Numbered from the stretch's first letter, positions 27,911 through 37,873 are shown. The stretch: 64,000 nucleotides of DNA from Acetoanaerobium noterae (GCF_900168025.1 NZ_FUYN01000001.1:124001-188000), one strand, 5' to 3'. The notes: a model not told the origin generated them from the letters alone. Program-made: numbers and translations.

Positions 27911-28870
27911 TTAAAACTTGATACCTAATTTTTCAGATAATTTCTCAAGCATATCTTTAGTCATTGATTCCATTGTATAGTCAGGTTTCCAGTTCCACTC
28001 TTCTCTTGCGCAAGAATCATCTAATGAATTTGGCCAAGAGTTTGCAATTGCTTGTTTAACTGGATCTACATCATATGATAGTTCAAATTCAGGAATGTGT
28101 TTTCTGATTTCTCCTGCAAGAATCTCTGGGTCAAAGCTCATAGCTGTAACGTTGAATGCGTTTCTATGAACTAGTTTATCAGGATTTGCTTCCATTAAAT
28201 CATGAATAGCTTTTATTGCATCTGGCATGTACATCATATCCATCATTGTTCCTTTATCTATGAATGATGCATATTTTTTAGCTTTTAATGCTTCATAATA
28301 GATATGAACAGCATAATCAGTTGTTCCTCCACCTGGAAGCGCTTTGTATGAAATAAGACCTGGGAATCTAACTCCACGAGTGTCAACTCCGAATCTTTTG
28401 TAATAGTAGTCACATAATAATTCTCCAGCTACTTTAGTAACTCCATACATAGTAGTAGGTCTTTGAATTGTATCTTGAGGTGTATTGTCTGGCGGAGTGC
28501 TTGGTCCAAACGCTGCAATTGAGCTTGGAGTAAATACGCTTATATTTTTTTCTCTTGCGATTTCAAGAATATTGAATAGACCATTCATATTGATATCATA
28601 TGCAAGCTGTGGTTTAGCTTCAGCTACTGCTGAAAGTAAAGCAGCTAGGTTTACTATAGTATTAACCTTGTATTTATCGCATATTTCTGCCATTTTCTTA
28701 GCATCTAATATATCCAATGACTCGAATGGGCCACTTGTTAAAACATTTTCTGGACCATTATTAGTTAAATCACTTGCAATAACATTATCATTACCATATT
28801 GCTCTCTTAAAAACATTGTTAGTTCTGTACCAATTTGACCTAATGAACCTGTGATAAGTATTTTTCTCAT
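27911..28870 (-). CDS. tdh: L-threonine 3-dehydrogenase, SDR/epimerase type
   Basis: A 319-residue NAD-dependent enzyme of the extended short-chain dehydrogenase type, which oxidises threonine to 2-amino-3-ketobutyrate. The Rossmann motif GSLGQIG (residues ~8-14), NLAALLSAVAE, the serine at SSIAAFG and the catalytic YGVTK are present, and the MMDMMYMPDAI segment is typical of the threonine dehydrogenase clade. GGAGG lies 7 nt before the ATG. It is the first gene of the tdh-kbl operon, feeding glycine and acetyl-CoA into amino-acid fermentation. Confidence 0.95.
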   Translation of the reverse strand: MRKILITGSLGQIGTELTMFLREQYGNDNVIASDLTNNGPENVLTSGPFESLDILDAKKMAEICDKYKVNTIVNLAALLSAVAEAKPQLAYDINMNGLFNILEIAREKNISVFTPSSIAAFGPSTPPDNTPQDTIQRPTTMYGVTKVAGELLCDYYYKRFGVDTRGVRFPGLISYKALPGGGTTDYAVHIYYEALKAKKYASFIDKGTMMDMMYMPDAIKAIHDLMEANPDKLVHRNAFNVTAMSFDPEILAGEIRKHIPEFELSYDVDPVKQAIANSWPNSLDDSCAREEWNWKPDYTMESMTKDMLEKLSEKLGIKF

Positions 28871-29019
28871 TACCTAACCTCCATAATTTTATACATATAC
28901 TATTGTGTTTGTCTAAAATACATTTTGTCAAAATAAACGTTTTTTTAAATACTATTTAGTTTTATTATAACTATAATTAATCTAAAAATAAAGTAAATTA
29001 TAAAAAAATTTAAATAAAA

Positions 29020-29050
29020 AACTAACTTGAATAAAATAATCAAGTTAGTT
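29020..29050 (-). terminator. Hairpin terminator after the cheX gene
   Basis: AACTAACTTGA / TCAAGTTAGTT with a 9-nt loop and A/T tails, 20 bp beyond the stop at 29070. Confidence 0.75.
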
Positions 29051-29069
29051 AATGGTGTTTTAAAGTGTT

Positions 29070-29528
29070 TTAATCTAAAGCTACATTAACAGAAAGCACT
29101 ATTCCATCTACATCGAAGTCGATGCAAACAATATTATCTTTTTGCAAATTAATTTCAATTTCTTCTCCATACATCATAGTCGGAACAGATATATCTACAT
29201 TAATTCCATCATTTGAAAAATTTATACTTGCATTAGCAGTAAGCATATTTGATAATTCAGAAAGCGCACTTTTGGACATGTCGTCTAGTTCCTCTACCGG
29301 CATACCCATCATCATTGTAGAAGCTATTTTTTTAGCTCCATCCATATCAATAGAGTAAACCACATTACCTTTTTTATCACCAACAATTCCAAGTGTTAAG
29401 ACAACGCCACTCACCATAAACTTTTTTTCTTTAAGACTTATTCCTTTTCTAGTTATGTTAGAAAATCCAATTTGTGGCATTATTCCAGTAACCGCACCTA
29501 TAAAGGGGTTAATCAATCTTACATCCAC
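29070..29528 (-). CDS. cheX: CheX-type chemotaxis phosphatase domain protein
   Basis: A 152-residue stand-alone CheC/CheX-family protein. It begins INPFIGAVTGIMPQIGF and has the E-x2-N phosphatase element in ALSELSNMLTANA (~90). CheX dephosphorylates CheY-P. The GTG start lies 7 nt after GGGGGGATGATGA and overlaps the stop of the upstream gene by 10 bp. Its partner upstream is a receiver-CheX fusion. No CheA, CheW or methyl-accepting protein is present in the window. Confidence 0.85.
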   Translation of the reverse strand: MDVRLINPFIGAVTGIMPQIGFSNITRKGISLKEKKFMVSGVVLTLGIVGDKKGNVVYSIDMDGAKKIASTMMMGMPVEELDDMSKSALSELSNMLTANASINFSNDGINVDISVPTMMYGEEIEINLQKDNIVCIDFDVDGIVLSVNVALD

Positions 29529-30388
29529 TCATCATCCCCCCTTTGAAAACCAATATTCATAAATATTTCTCCAGCATTACTTTGCAAAACCAAGGAAGTG
29601 CTCTTTATTTCTCCAATTGAGATAGTCAAATCCTTCCCATGAAAAATCGTAGGTGGAGAAACTCTAAGACTAAGACCTCTATTAAAAGTGTTCAGCATCG
29701 AGCAAGCATTTCCTCCCACTATATTCCCAAACTCTCCAAAAAAAGCTATCATTTCATCCTTGGCTAATTCACTTTTGTTCAAGGCTCTTTTTGCCAACTC
29801 TATAATAGTATCGTCTGACATATCAATAACCAATCTTCCACAGTGCCTTCCTATAATACCAATAGTAACAGAGATACCTGAAGATTTTTTGGATTTTATA
29901 TTTTCATTTGTTTGTTCTTCATTCTGAACTAATGGGGATGCTTCCAATCTTTTTAAATAGCTTATCAAAGATTCCCTGAATGCTCCAAAGTAATTTTCAG
30001 AAAGCAATCTATATAGCTCTTCTCCAGCAAAAAGCTTATCTATTGCTGAATTAAACTCATCTTCATCTATTGGTTTTTGTATATAAGATTTTACTCCTGC
30101 ATCTTTAGCTTTTTTTATAATTTCTGCATCCATCATTGCACTTATCGCCATCACTTTGGAATTCGGGCAGTGATTTAGGATTAGCTTTGTGGCCTCTATA
30201 CCATCTCCGTCTGAAAGAGTCATGTCCATAGTTACTAAATCTGGCTTGCAAGTTAATATCACAGACTTAACTTCAGCTATACTTTGAGCTTCACACACTA
30301 TTTCAAAACCTTTTTTTTCCAGTAATGATTTTAATATTGTTATTGAGAAGCTAGAATCATCCACTATCATTGCTTTTAATTTGCTCAT
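29519..30388 (-). CDS. Response regulator with CheY-like receiver and CheX-like output
   Basis: A ~289-residue fusion. Residues ~1-120 are a CheY receiver (MIVDDSSF, phospho-Asp in DLVTMDMTLSDG ~54, switch SAMMD, KPID). The C-terminal ~140 residues are a CheC/CheX-like domain with E-x2-N in FFGEFGNIVGGNACSM. This may act as a self-resetting or cross-dephosphorylating signal protein. The start is set at the ATG ending at 30388 (GGTGGTGA 4 nt upstream) instead of the GTG at 30403. It is coupled to cheX downstream. Confidence 0.85.
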   Translation of the reverse strand: MSKLKAMIVDDSSFSITILKSLLEKKGFEIVCEAQSIAEVKSVILTCKPDLVTMDMTLSDGDGIEATKLILNHCPNSKVMAISAMMDAEIIKKAKDAGVKSYIQKPIDEDEFNSAIDKLFAGEELYRLLSENYFGAFRESLISYLKRLEASPLVQNEEQTNENIKSKKSSGISVTIGIIGRHCGRLVIDMSDDTIIELAKRALNKSELAKDEMIAFFGEFGNIVGGNACSMLNTFNRGLSLRVSPPTIFHGKDLTISIGEIKSTSLVLQSNAGEIFMNIGFQRGDDEWM

Positions 30389-30659
30389 TACTTCACCACC
30401 CACCGAATATGTTCATATATAAACTATTGTGATTTTATACCCATTATACAGGATTTTTAAGCTAAAAACATAAAAAAGTACACTACTTTATTCTCAAAAC
30501 TTAAAATAAAAATCCCAGTTATGCATAATTATTCTTTATAGATTATAAATATTCAAAAAATTTTTTCAAAATATTATATTATTCATTTGAAAAGAATACT
30601 AAATGTGTGGTAGAATCAATAATTATTAAAATTTGATTTAAGGATGGGTTGGGATAACT

Positions 30660-31091
30660 TTGTTATATTACATATTAGAAGATTCGCTTGGATTTATTTT
30701 AAACAGAACGAATACTAAGCTAAAAAGTAGGCTTCACCAAGAATTTAAAGACTATGATGTGACTCCTGAGCAATGGTCATTACTAAACTGCGTTTCTATA
30801 GATAAGCCTATTACTCCTAAGGAAATTTCAGATATAATCTATAAGGATAAACCAAACACAAATCGAATCTTAGAAAAGCTATTTGAAAAAAAACTTATAT
30901 ATAAGGTTCCCCATCCTACTGACAGAAGATCTTTTCACGTTTTTCTAACCGATGAAGGTCTAAAGCTTAGAACAACTTTAGTTCCTATAGCTTACTCCAT
31001 CACAGAAAAGCTAACCGATGGTTTATCCCCAGAAAAAGTGCAAGAGCTTAAAGACTTGCTCAACCTTCTTTATAATAATGCCGATTTTTAA
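30660..31091 (+). CDS. MarR-family transcriptional regulator
   Basis: A 143-residue winged-helix regulator. The pattern LGFILNRTNTKLKSRL, VTPEQWSLLNCV, ITPKEISDIIYKDKPNTNRILEKLFEKKLI and the wing PHPTDRRSFHVFLTDEG is typical of MarR. An in-frame TAA lies just upstream, so the start is a TTG at 30660 with only a weak GGGA before it. It is followed 38 bp later by a VOC-family gene that may be its target. Confidence 0.9.
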   Translation: MLYYILEDSLGFILNRTNTKLKSRLHQEFKDYDVTPEQWSLLNCVSIDKPITPKEISDIIYKDKPNTNRILEKLFEKKLIYKVPHPTDRRSFHVFLTDEGLKLRTTLVPIAYSITEKLTDGLSPEKVQELKDLLNLLYNNADF

Positions 31092-31129
31092 AATTGTATC
31101 CATAAATATTTTATAAGGAGTGATAAATA

Positions 31130-31504
31130 GTGGCTTTTATTTGGAGTACCTTAAATGTTAAAAATTTGGATGAATCCATTAAGTTTTATGTTGAGCTTTT
31201 AGAGCTTGAGGTTACTAATAGATTCAAAGCAGGACCTGAAACAGAAATTGCTTTTTTAGGAAATCAAAGTACTAAAATTGAGTTAATAGAAAACGCTGGC
31301 AAAAGTTCAATCGAAATCGGAGAAGATATATCTTGGGGTTTTAGTGTTGTCTCGCTTGATAAAATAATCTCAGTTTTGAATGAAAAAAATATTCCTATTT
31401 TAAAAGGACCTATTCAGCCAAACCCTAATATAAAATTCATTTATATAAAGGATCCAAATGGTATGAATATTCAGCTCGTAGAGGGCTCTATACAAAAAAG
31501 TTAA
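31130..31504 (+). CDS. VOC/glyoxalase-family protein
   Basis: A 124-residue single-domain VOC protein (FIWSTLNVKNLDESIKFYVELLELE, IKDPNGMNIQLVEG). Such proteins bind metals and act on small electrophiles or antibiotics, usually as dimers. The GTG start follows AAGGAG by 9 nt. The last Glu of a VOC metal site is kept in QLVEG. It shares the MarR transcript by position. Its end overlaps the terminator hairpin. Confidence 0.85.
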   Translation: MAFIWSTLNVKNLDESIKFYVELLELEVTNRFKAGPETEIAFLGNQSTKIELIENAGKSSIEIGEDISWGFSVVSLDKIISVLNEKNIPILKGPIQPNPNIKFIYIKDPNGMNIQLVEGSIQKS

Positions 31505-31525
31505 GCCAAAAGGCTTAACTTTTTT
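31494..31525. terminator. Bidirectional terminator
   Basis: AAAAAGTTAAGCC / GGCTTAACTTTTT with a 4-nt loop between the convergent VOC gene and the giant-protein operon. The VOC stop codon lies in the left arm. Confidence 0.9.
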
Positions 31526-31530
31526 GTATA

Positions 31531-34500
31531 TTACTTAAATTTTGCTATTACTTCCATTAACGAGGATGACTGCTGAGCTACATCTTCAATAGATGTATTC
31601 ATATTTTTTAGTATATCCTCTGCTTGAGCCATTGTTATTCCATCTGGCTTACCAATTTGATCTAATATTTTCATAGATTTAACAAGCTTTTCAGGAATTC
31701 TTACATTCTTTCCACTTGCCGTTACTGCTTTTATTTGCTGAGCTACTTGGTCATCAAACATCTTAACCATTTGTCTTACCCCTTCAGCCTGTGTGGATTC
31801 AGCTTGTCTTAATAGCTTGTCAACTGCTGCTTGATTATTTTTGTCAATTACTAGCTCCATTGCTTCTTCTCTCATTTTTTCAGCTTCTGCAAACCACTCA
31901 TTCGATTTATATTCCATAGTTTTTGTCACTGAACTTATGTCCTCAAACTGTTTTACTTCTCTAGTCTGCTTATTTAATATATTTCTTAAATCAGCATCTC
32001 CTCTTCCAAATGCATCTGCTCCAGTTCTATCGGTTACTGTATGATCCATTTTTTTAGCAAAATCCTTAATCGCACTCTCATCTATAACTTCTCTTGCATC
32101 TATATTTGTTGTCGGCAATTTCCCATTATGATGAGTCTTATATAGCTCTTGATTATATATCCTTTGCACATCTTCTTTTGGGATATCAATCCATTCGCCA
32201 GTTTTTTTATTATAAATACGCCCTGTAACATCTTTATCCATAGGAACGCTTTTAAATCTTGCAGAATTCGAAACCATATCATCAGCAGATACTGAGCCTT
32301 TATAATTAGGATTTGTATATCTACTTGAATCCAATTTTGAAGCTGTTTTTGATGCATCTAATTTTGAAGCTCCTCCAGCACCTGGAGTATTTGTTGCTTC
32401 TACAAATTTAATGTCTTCTGGATTCACACCATGCTCCTGAGCCAAGCGCTCTCTAGTATTTTGCAGAGCTGCTTGAGTATGCTGTTCATTTCTCATATTG
32501 AATTTTCCTCTAAGCTCATTTGCTCCTGGTCCTTTGTATTCCTTCAAAGAGTTCATTGCATACTTATCCTGCTGAACAGCTCTTAGTGCCTCATCGTATG
32601 CATCTTTTGCATCCTTTGCATTAGGATGAGAGCTTAATCTATCTTGAGCTCTTTTTAGATTTGCAACCTTTTGGTCTCCAATCTGTTGACCTTTTCTAAA
32701 TAGCTCATCTCTTTTGCTAGTCTCAGATTTAATCCCTTTATTTGCTTCCTTATATTTTTGAATTTCCTTCTTAGCATCTTGCTTGCCTTTATCCATTGCA
32801 TCATTCCATTTTTTTGCAGCCCTTTCATGAGGGTCTACTAAGTCAGAAGCGTTTTTAGCCTCTGCAGCTTTTTCTTCAGCTTGTTTTGCTACACTTTCAG
32901 CTGCTTCATCAGACTCCTTTGCAATAGAATCACTAGCATTTGTTTTTTGCACCTTTATCGCATCATCAGCTTTGGCTGCGGCTGTTTTTGACATATCGTC
33001 AGCTTTACTACTCGCTGCTTTTGCTAAGTCGTCACTTTGATTAGATGCTGCTTTGACCGCATCATCCAATTGTTTATTTGCATTTTGAATCGCTTCCTTT
33101 GCTAGCTTCGCATTTGCTAATTTCATTGATTGAGTTGCTTCGTTTGCCACTTTAGGTCCCATCCCAAAGATATCCTTAGTAGTTTTAACTATATCCTGTC
33201 CAAGAAAATCTCCAACCTTGCTTGAAACATTGCTTAATTTTTTCAAAGCCGCACTTCCAAGCTTTGTAGTACTAAGTGCATCTGATGCAGTCTTGGCAAC
33301 TGAACTTACTACACTTCCTCCAAAATCAAGCCCTGCTCCCACAACTCTACCAAATCCTTCTTCTGCAACTGTTTGTATTGCTAGTTTTCTTGCTATATCT
33401 GACCAATTATCCATTCCTTGATTAACATAGTCTTTTGTAGTATATACAGATTTTGCAATCTCAAATCCAAACTCAGATTTTCCAGCCGTAGCTATTCCAG
33501 CTACTATTCTCAGTGAAATTGCCAATCCAGTTTCTCCTCTTGCAACTTCTTCAGTTGTCAAATCTAAGGTATCTCTCACATGCTCATAACTAGAGTATTC
33601 TCCTGGTATTTGACTTGAGCTTGAAATTTCTCCTCTTGTAAATCTTCCATGGAAATCTCTCAATCTTCCAAGAGCTTTTTCATCTATACCTTTTCCGTTA
33701 TTTATATTATCTTGAATCTTTTGTAAATGCTTTGCCATGTGACTAGAAAGATTATTATCTTCATCACTGCTTTTAATATACTTCTGCTTTAATTTTTCTA
33801 TTTGATTTAACCTGTTCCAATAACCAGTATCACCATCATTTCTTTCTGCTACTAGCTGGCTTTCGGCTTTTGCAATAGCTTTATCTATCTCTAAATCCCT
33901 TCTTGCCTTATCAAGATCATCAGTGCTGAGCCTTGAGCCATAACTGCTTTCAAAATCTCCAGTTTCTGGATTTAGAACATATATTTCTTGAGAGCCTCCT
34001 GGATAATCAACAACTAAGGTTCCATCAGATGGATCATATTTGCCTCCTGGTATGTTTAAGTTTCCTGGACCTCTTGGAGTAAATCCTCCAAACCCACCTG
34101 CTAAAGCAGCTCCAGCTCCAATTATAGCTCCCAGTGTTGAAGCTATATTTATCATAGCCATTTCATCTTCTGAAGCTCTTTCATTCCAATCATAATCTCC
34201 TGATTCAAAATCCTCCCAAGGAAAGCCTTCACTTTCTATTAGGTCTTCATCCTCATTATTTTCTTCAGCCCCAGATGCTACAGTTGCTTCCCAAACATAG
34301 GTATCTGCGATAACTATAGCTTGTGGCCAAAAATACGTACCTAATACTCTTTCAATCGTTATCTCTTGCCCTAGCGTTACCCCTTGAGGGATATTGCCAC
34401 TTAGAGTTTTATTAGAATACGTAAAAGCTCCCAAATCATAAAAGTTAGGATCAGACATGCTAAATTGTTCCATACGCTTACCAGAAATTATTCCTCCAAA

Positions 34501-36261
34501 AATAACTCTAGAATTAGGTTCTTCTTGATCTAGGCTTCCTCCATTAAGCATGATATTTGCATTTACATCAATTTTTACCTGAGCTTCACTGTCATAGGAA
34601 GATTCAAGTGATGAAAACTCAGCTACATAGTCAGCCTGCAAATTATTGTTTTCACTATAGCGGTGATAAAGAGTCTTACCATCCTCCATAACTCCTGTTT
34701 CATTTCTAAATGTTCCATTAAAATACTCTAATCTTGTTTGATTAGAACCTTCATCTACAAAGGCATAGTAGTTGGTTTCTTTGTGCATCCACTTTCCTGT
34801 AGCTAAAGGTGGAGCTTCATTTGTATCAAAAGTAATTTCATCAATTCTAAGTAGTATCGTAGCTTTTCCATAGAAATCTGCTTGCCAAGACTCTTTAGCT
34901 TCACTTACTAAAAATTTTAAATGTACCTCAGCGTATAGATTATTTGGATTAATCAAATCTACAAATTCATATTGAGATACATAAAAATGTGGTGCTCCTA
35001 TAAAAAAATTGAAGCTTCCTTCTTGACTATCAAACCCACTGTAGCTAACTGTTTCTCCAATAGCTGTACCCATTCCATATCCTTCAAAATTAAACGATAT
35101 GTCGCTGTTTGCTGACCAATTGCCATTATTATTTGAAATAGTATATTCTCCAGAAAAATCATACTTATCATCACTATATTCTAAACTTACTGATTCTAGT
35201 GGCATCCTAGTAGAACTATTTGGTGTTACCTCTGAGTAATTTTCAGATAAGGAAAGAATTTGTTTTTCGCCGCTTCCTTCTCCTATTGTGATTGCTACAG
35301 GTGTAAATTTTATTCCAGTAGGAGGCTTTTCTTTTATTAGCATATTATAATCTACCTGTTGCTGGGTAAGTGTAGATTCCTGAGCTGGCAGATTTCTAAA
35401 TCCATAAGCTTCAAATGGTTCTTGCCAATTTGTTTGTGCGAAACCTAGCTTCGTAAAAGGAAAAATACTGGCTACACTAAAAATTCCTATTAAAAATACA
35501 CTAGCAGTTCTAGCTGCTGCTCTTTTTCCCCTAAACAAAGTCGCAATAACCATGCTTAAAATTAACAAGCCCATTCCAAGAATATACCATTGTGGTCCTG
35601 TTATCGAAGCTAACAAAGCTATTAAAATTGATGCAACATACCCTATGATTAAGCCCCCACCAAAATTGCTGGCTTTTTTTCTACTCATTCTTCCTTTTGA
35701 AAAGGACCTAATAAGCTCTACTATAAATCCTCTTGGATTTCTCAGTGATCTAATAACAGCTACAATAGATGCTGCTGCTATAGCTCCATTTTCAGTTGTT
35801 CCGTTGCCTGTTTTAAAATTATATAAAATTAATGCAGTCCCTATTCCAGCAATAAATAATGCAAATCCTCTTGCAGTATTTATTCTAAAAGCGCTTCCAA
35901 TTTTCATTTGAACTGGCTTAGCACTTTTTTTACCTGAAAGAAAAGGCATAAGTAAACTAGTTGTTAGCCATGAAATAAGGGCTTTTCCAAAAACTCCTCC
36001 TATTGCTCCTATAGACCCTGCATACATCCCACCTTGAGCAAAAGTAAGAATACTGAGTATCTTTACAACCTCGTTATCTGGATTATTAAGCCTAAGATAA
36101 GATAATGCTATCCAGATTGCTGACAATACGATAGTAGGAAGTAATAGCTTTGGAGATTTTAGAATATGCCCTATTCCACTAAAAGCTGAGCTTATGCTTT
36201 TTGACAAAAAACCTGCTGGCCCCAATGTGGCTGTATCTAATTGCTTTTGAATTTCAGCCAT
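31531..36261 (-). CDS. Giant multidomain membrane protein (1576 residues), function unknown
   Basis: I recognise no family. Residues ~30-275 hold about seven TM helices. Residues ~280-660 are hydrophilic, strand-rich and aromatic-rich, probably outside the membrane. An acidic linker (~664-677) leads to a further hydrophobic Gly/Ala-rich segment (~698-722) and a Pro/Gly hinge (GPGNLNIPGG). The remaining ~840 residues are helical and charged. They include seven consecutive 11-residue units (1066-1142, for example DDAVKAASNQS, DDLAKAASSKA, DDMSKTAAAKA) and a conserved-looking patch DHTVTDRTGADAFGRGD (~1430). GGAGGTGA precedes the ATG. It is the last gene of an operon with two zinc-ribbon proteins and a DUF3592-like protein. 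A structural, surface-assembly or toxin-like role are all possible. Confidence 0.85.
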   Translation of the reverse strand: MAEIQKQLDTATLGPAGFLSKSISSAFSGIGHILKSPKLLLPTIVLSAIWIALSYLRLNNPDNEVVKILSILTFAQGGMYAGSIGAIGGVFGKALISWLTTSLLMPFLSGKKSAKPVQMKIGSAFRINTARGFALFIAGIGTALILYNFKTGNGTTENGAIAAASIVAVIRSLRNPRGFIVELIRSFSKGRMSRKKASNFGGGLIIGYVASILIALLASITGPQWYILGMGLLILSMVIATLFRGKRAAARTASVFLIGIFSVASIFPFTKLGFAQTNWQEPFEAYGFRNLPAQESTLTQQQVDYNMLIKEKPPTGIKFTPVAITIGEGSGEKQILSLSENYSEVTPNSSTRMPLESVSLEYSDDKYDFSGEYTISNNNGNWSANSDISFNFEGYGMGTAIGETVSYSGFDSQEGSFNFFIGAPHFYVSQYEFVDLINPNNLYAEVHLKFLVSEAKESWQADFYGKATILLRIDEITFDTNEAPPLATGKWMHKETNYYAFVDEGSNQTRLEYFNGTFRNETGVMEDGKTLYHRYSENNNLQADYVAEFSSLESSYDSEAQVKIDVNANIMLNGGSLDQEEPNSRVIFGGIISGKRMEQFSMSDPNFYDLGAFTYSNKTLSGNIPQGVTLGQEITIERVLGTYFWPQAIVIADTYVWEATVASGAEENNEDEDLIESEGFPWEDFESGDYDWNERASEDEMAMINIASTLGAIIGAGAALAGGFGGFTPRGPGNLNIPGGKYDPSDGTLVVDYPGGSQEIYVLNPETGDFESSYGSRLSTDDLDKARRDLEIDKAIAKAESQLVAERNDGDTGYWNRLNQIEKLKQKYIKSSDEDNNLSSHMAKHLQKIQDNINNGKGIDEKALGRLRDFHGRFTRGEISSSSQIPGEYSSYEHVRDTLDLTTEEVARGETGLAISLRIVAGIATAGKSEFGFEIAKSVYTTKDYVNQGMDNWSDIARKLAIQTVAEEGFGRVVGAGLDFGGSVVSSVAKTASDALSTTKLGSAALKKLSNVSSKVGDFLGQDIVKTTKDIFGMGPKVANEATQSMKLANAKLAKEAIQNANKQLDDAVKAASNQSDDLAKAASSKADDMSKTAAAKADDAIKVQKTNASDSIAKESDEAAESVAKQAEEKAAEAKNASDLVDPHERAAKKWNDAMDKGKQDAKKEIQKYKEANKGIKSETSKRDELFRKGQQIGDQKVANLKRAQDRLSSHPNAKDAKDAYDEALRAVQQDKYAMNSLKEYKGPGANELRGKFNMRNEQHTQAALQNTRERLAQEHGVNPEDIKFVEATNTPGAGGASKLDASKTASKLDSSRYTNPNYKGSVSADDMVSNSARFKSVPMDKDVTGRIYNKKTGEWIDIPKEDVQRIYNQELYKTHHNGKLPTTNIDAREVIDESAIKDFAKKMDHTVTDRTGADAFGRGDADLRNILNKQTREVKQFEDISSVTKTMEYKSNEWFAEAEKMREEAMELVIDKNNQAAVDKLLRQAESTQAEGVRQMVKMFDDQVAQQIKAVTASGKNVRIPEKLVKSMKILDQIGKPDGITMAQAEDILKNMNTSIEDVAQQSSSLMEVIAKFK

Positions 36262-36277
36262 AATTCACCTCCAAAAT

Positions 36278-37378
36278 TTATTTGCTTACAAGTGATTTTC
36301 CACAGCTAGTACAGAATTTTGCCGATATTTTTACTTTAGCACCACAATATCTGCAAAATTTCGTATCCACATGCTTATCATCAGGAGCTTCAGATTTATC
36401 GGCTTCATTTAATTTAGTCTCAGTAGCACTAGCAGGCTCTTTAAATTCTTTTATTATAATTTCAGGCTCATCTCCCGGTGCAATAACCATCTCTATTAAT
36501 TCGCAAAACTTTTCCTTATTTATACATTTTAAAACGACTTTATCTTCATCAGCTATCGGCATAATATAATATAAAATTTTGTCATATTTGATGAAAGCTA
36601 TTGGCATTTGCGCTAGTTGATTATTTTCAAAAAACAAGCTTCTAAAAGAAATCATATTTCTTTTTTCTAGCATCAGTCCTAATAGCCTGTATCCTGTTTC
36701 CGTAAATTGAATCTTTTGATTAAGAAGTTTTAATATTTCTAGATTTTCAAGCTCTTTCAAACCTTTTTCAATGTTCTTAATATCCCCTAGGGATAGGTTG
36801 TCAAAAGGTCCAAATGCTTCAGTAACAAACGGAAGGAACCATCTAATATCTTTGCTTTCAAGTGAAAATCCAAAAACATCTTTTATTTCAGAGGCATCGA
36901 CATCATAGCTATCTGGTACATGAAAAAGTAGCTGTTCTAGATATTTTCTTTTAAGAGCATCTCCAATAGCCATAAGGCATAAAAATCCCAAGGTACTCAT
37001 AGTAAGCTGTGTTCTTGTTTCGATGGTTTCATCAGCTGTAAATAAATCACTAAAATATGAAGATATTTCATCTGGAGAGGTAAGCTTTATAGTCGATTCA
37101 TTATTATCAGTATTCTGGAAATAAAAACCTAAGCTATCTAGTCTAGAAATAACTGTAGTGAAAATTAAGTTATCCTCATCGGTCACACCAGTAATATAGC
37201 TAAGGCTAAATGGATAGAGCATCAATTTTTTTATAGTTTCATCAACGTCTGCAAGGTCAGAGCTTAATTTATTTTCATCTTTATATGTTCTTTTTAGAAT
37301 TTGTGCCAATTTGTTATAGCTATTTTCTTTATATAACTTAGAAATTTCATTATTATCATACTTAAGTATACTGCCCAT
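36278..37378 (-). CDS. Helical protein with C-terminal zinc ribbon
   Basis: A 366-residue protein. The first ~310 residues are mixed helical with no recognised family. The C-terminus is a zinc ribbon, FCRYCGAKVKISAKFCTSCGKS, with two C-x2-C pairs, joined by an acidic/lysine linker (~305-335). GGGGGAT precedes the ATG by 8 nt. It lies 16 bp upstream of the giant-protein gene, so it may act as its cytoplasmic partner. It shares the ribbon type with the first gene of the operon. Confidence 0.75.
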   Translation of the reverse strand: MGSILKYDNNEISKLYKENSYNKLAQILKRTYKDENKLSSDLADVDETIKKLMLYPFSLSYITGVTDEDNLIFTTVISRLDSLGFYFQNTDNNESTIKLTSPDEISSYFSDLFTADETIETRTQLTMSTLGFLCLMAIGDALKRKYLEQLLFHVPDSYDVDASEIKDVFGFSLESKDIRWFLPFVTEAFGPFDNLSLGDIKNIEKGLKELENLEILKLLNQKIQFTETGYRLLGLMLEKRNMISFRSLFFENNQLAQMPIAFIKYDKILYYIMPIADEDKVVLKCINKEKFCELIEMVIAPGDEPEIIIKEFKEPASATETKLNEADKSEAPDDKHVDTKFCRYCGAKVKISAKFCTSCGKSLVSK

Positions 37379-37434
37379 ATTTTTATCCCCCAGTTCTAAT
37401 TAAATACTATTAATGATATTTGATTTAATTCCTA

Positions 37435-37854
37435 CTATGAGTAATTGCTTTTTTTAAAAGCAACACTTAGTAAAAACCCTCCTAAAAGCATCATAATTAT
37501 TTGTCCTGCATTTGGTCTAACCTCACTGGATAACGAATTAAGTCTAGGCTGAAAGCTAAAATAATAAACCGTATTTTCCACCTTTACACCCATATCAGAG
37601 CCTCTTCGCGTAGATGTTCCATTATAAACATTTCCATCTGATGCTAGAAAATCATAATCTACAGACCACTCATATCTACTCTCTGCTGGATATGAATCAT
37701 TTGATCCTCCAACTCTCCTAGTTGAAATATTTGCAGTTGATGTATCGCCGAAAATAAATAATAGTATATTGATACTAGCTATAAGAATCAGCATAAGTCC
37801 AACTATAAATAAAATAATCTTTCCGAAAATACTTCCTTTGGCTACATTCTTCAT
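37435..37854 (-). CDS. DUF3592-like membrane protein
   Basis: A 139-residue protein with an N-terminal TM (~10-32), an outer domain (YEWSVDYDFLASDGNVYNGTSTRRGSD, VYYFSFQPRLNSL) and a C-terminal TM (~113-133). The layout and the Y-x-F..DG..Y-x-G pattern resemble DUF3592. AGGAG lies 8 nt before the ATG. It is the second gene of the giant-protein operon, 19 bp after the zinc-ribbon membrane protein. Confidence 0.65.
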   Translation of the reverse strand: MKNVAKGSIFGKIILFIVGLMLILIASINILLFIFGDTSTANISTRRVGGSNDSYPAESRYEWSVDYDFLASDGNVYNGTSTRRGSDMGVKVENTVYYFSFQPRLNSLSSEVRPNAGQIIMMLLGGFLLSVAFKKSNYS

Positions 37855-37873
37855 AACTATCTACTCCTAAAGG

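Noticed and set aside
31531-36261. Classifying the giant protein as a known polymorphic toxin
   Set aside because: The architecture is suggestive, but no signature toxin domain, trafficking domain or following immunity gene could be recognised.
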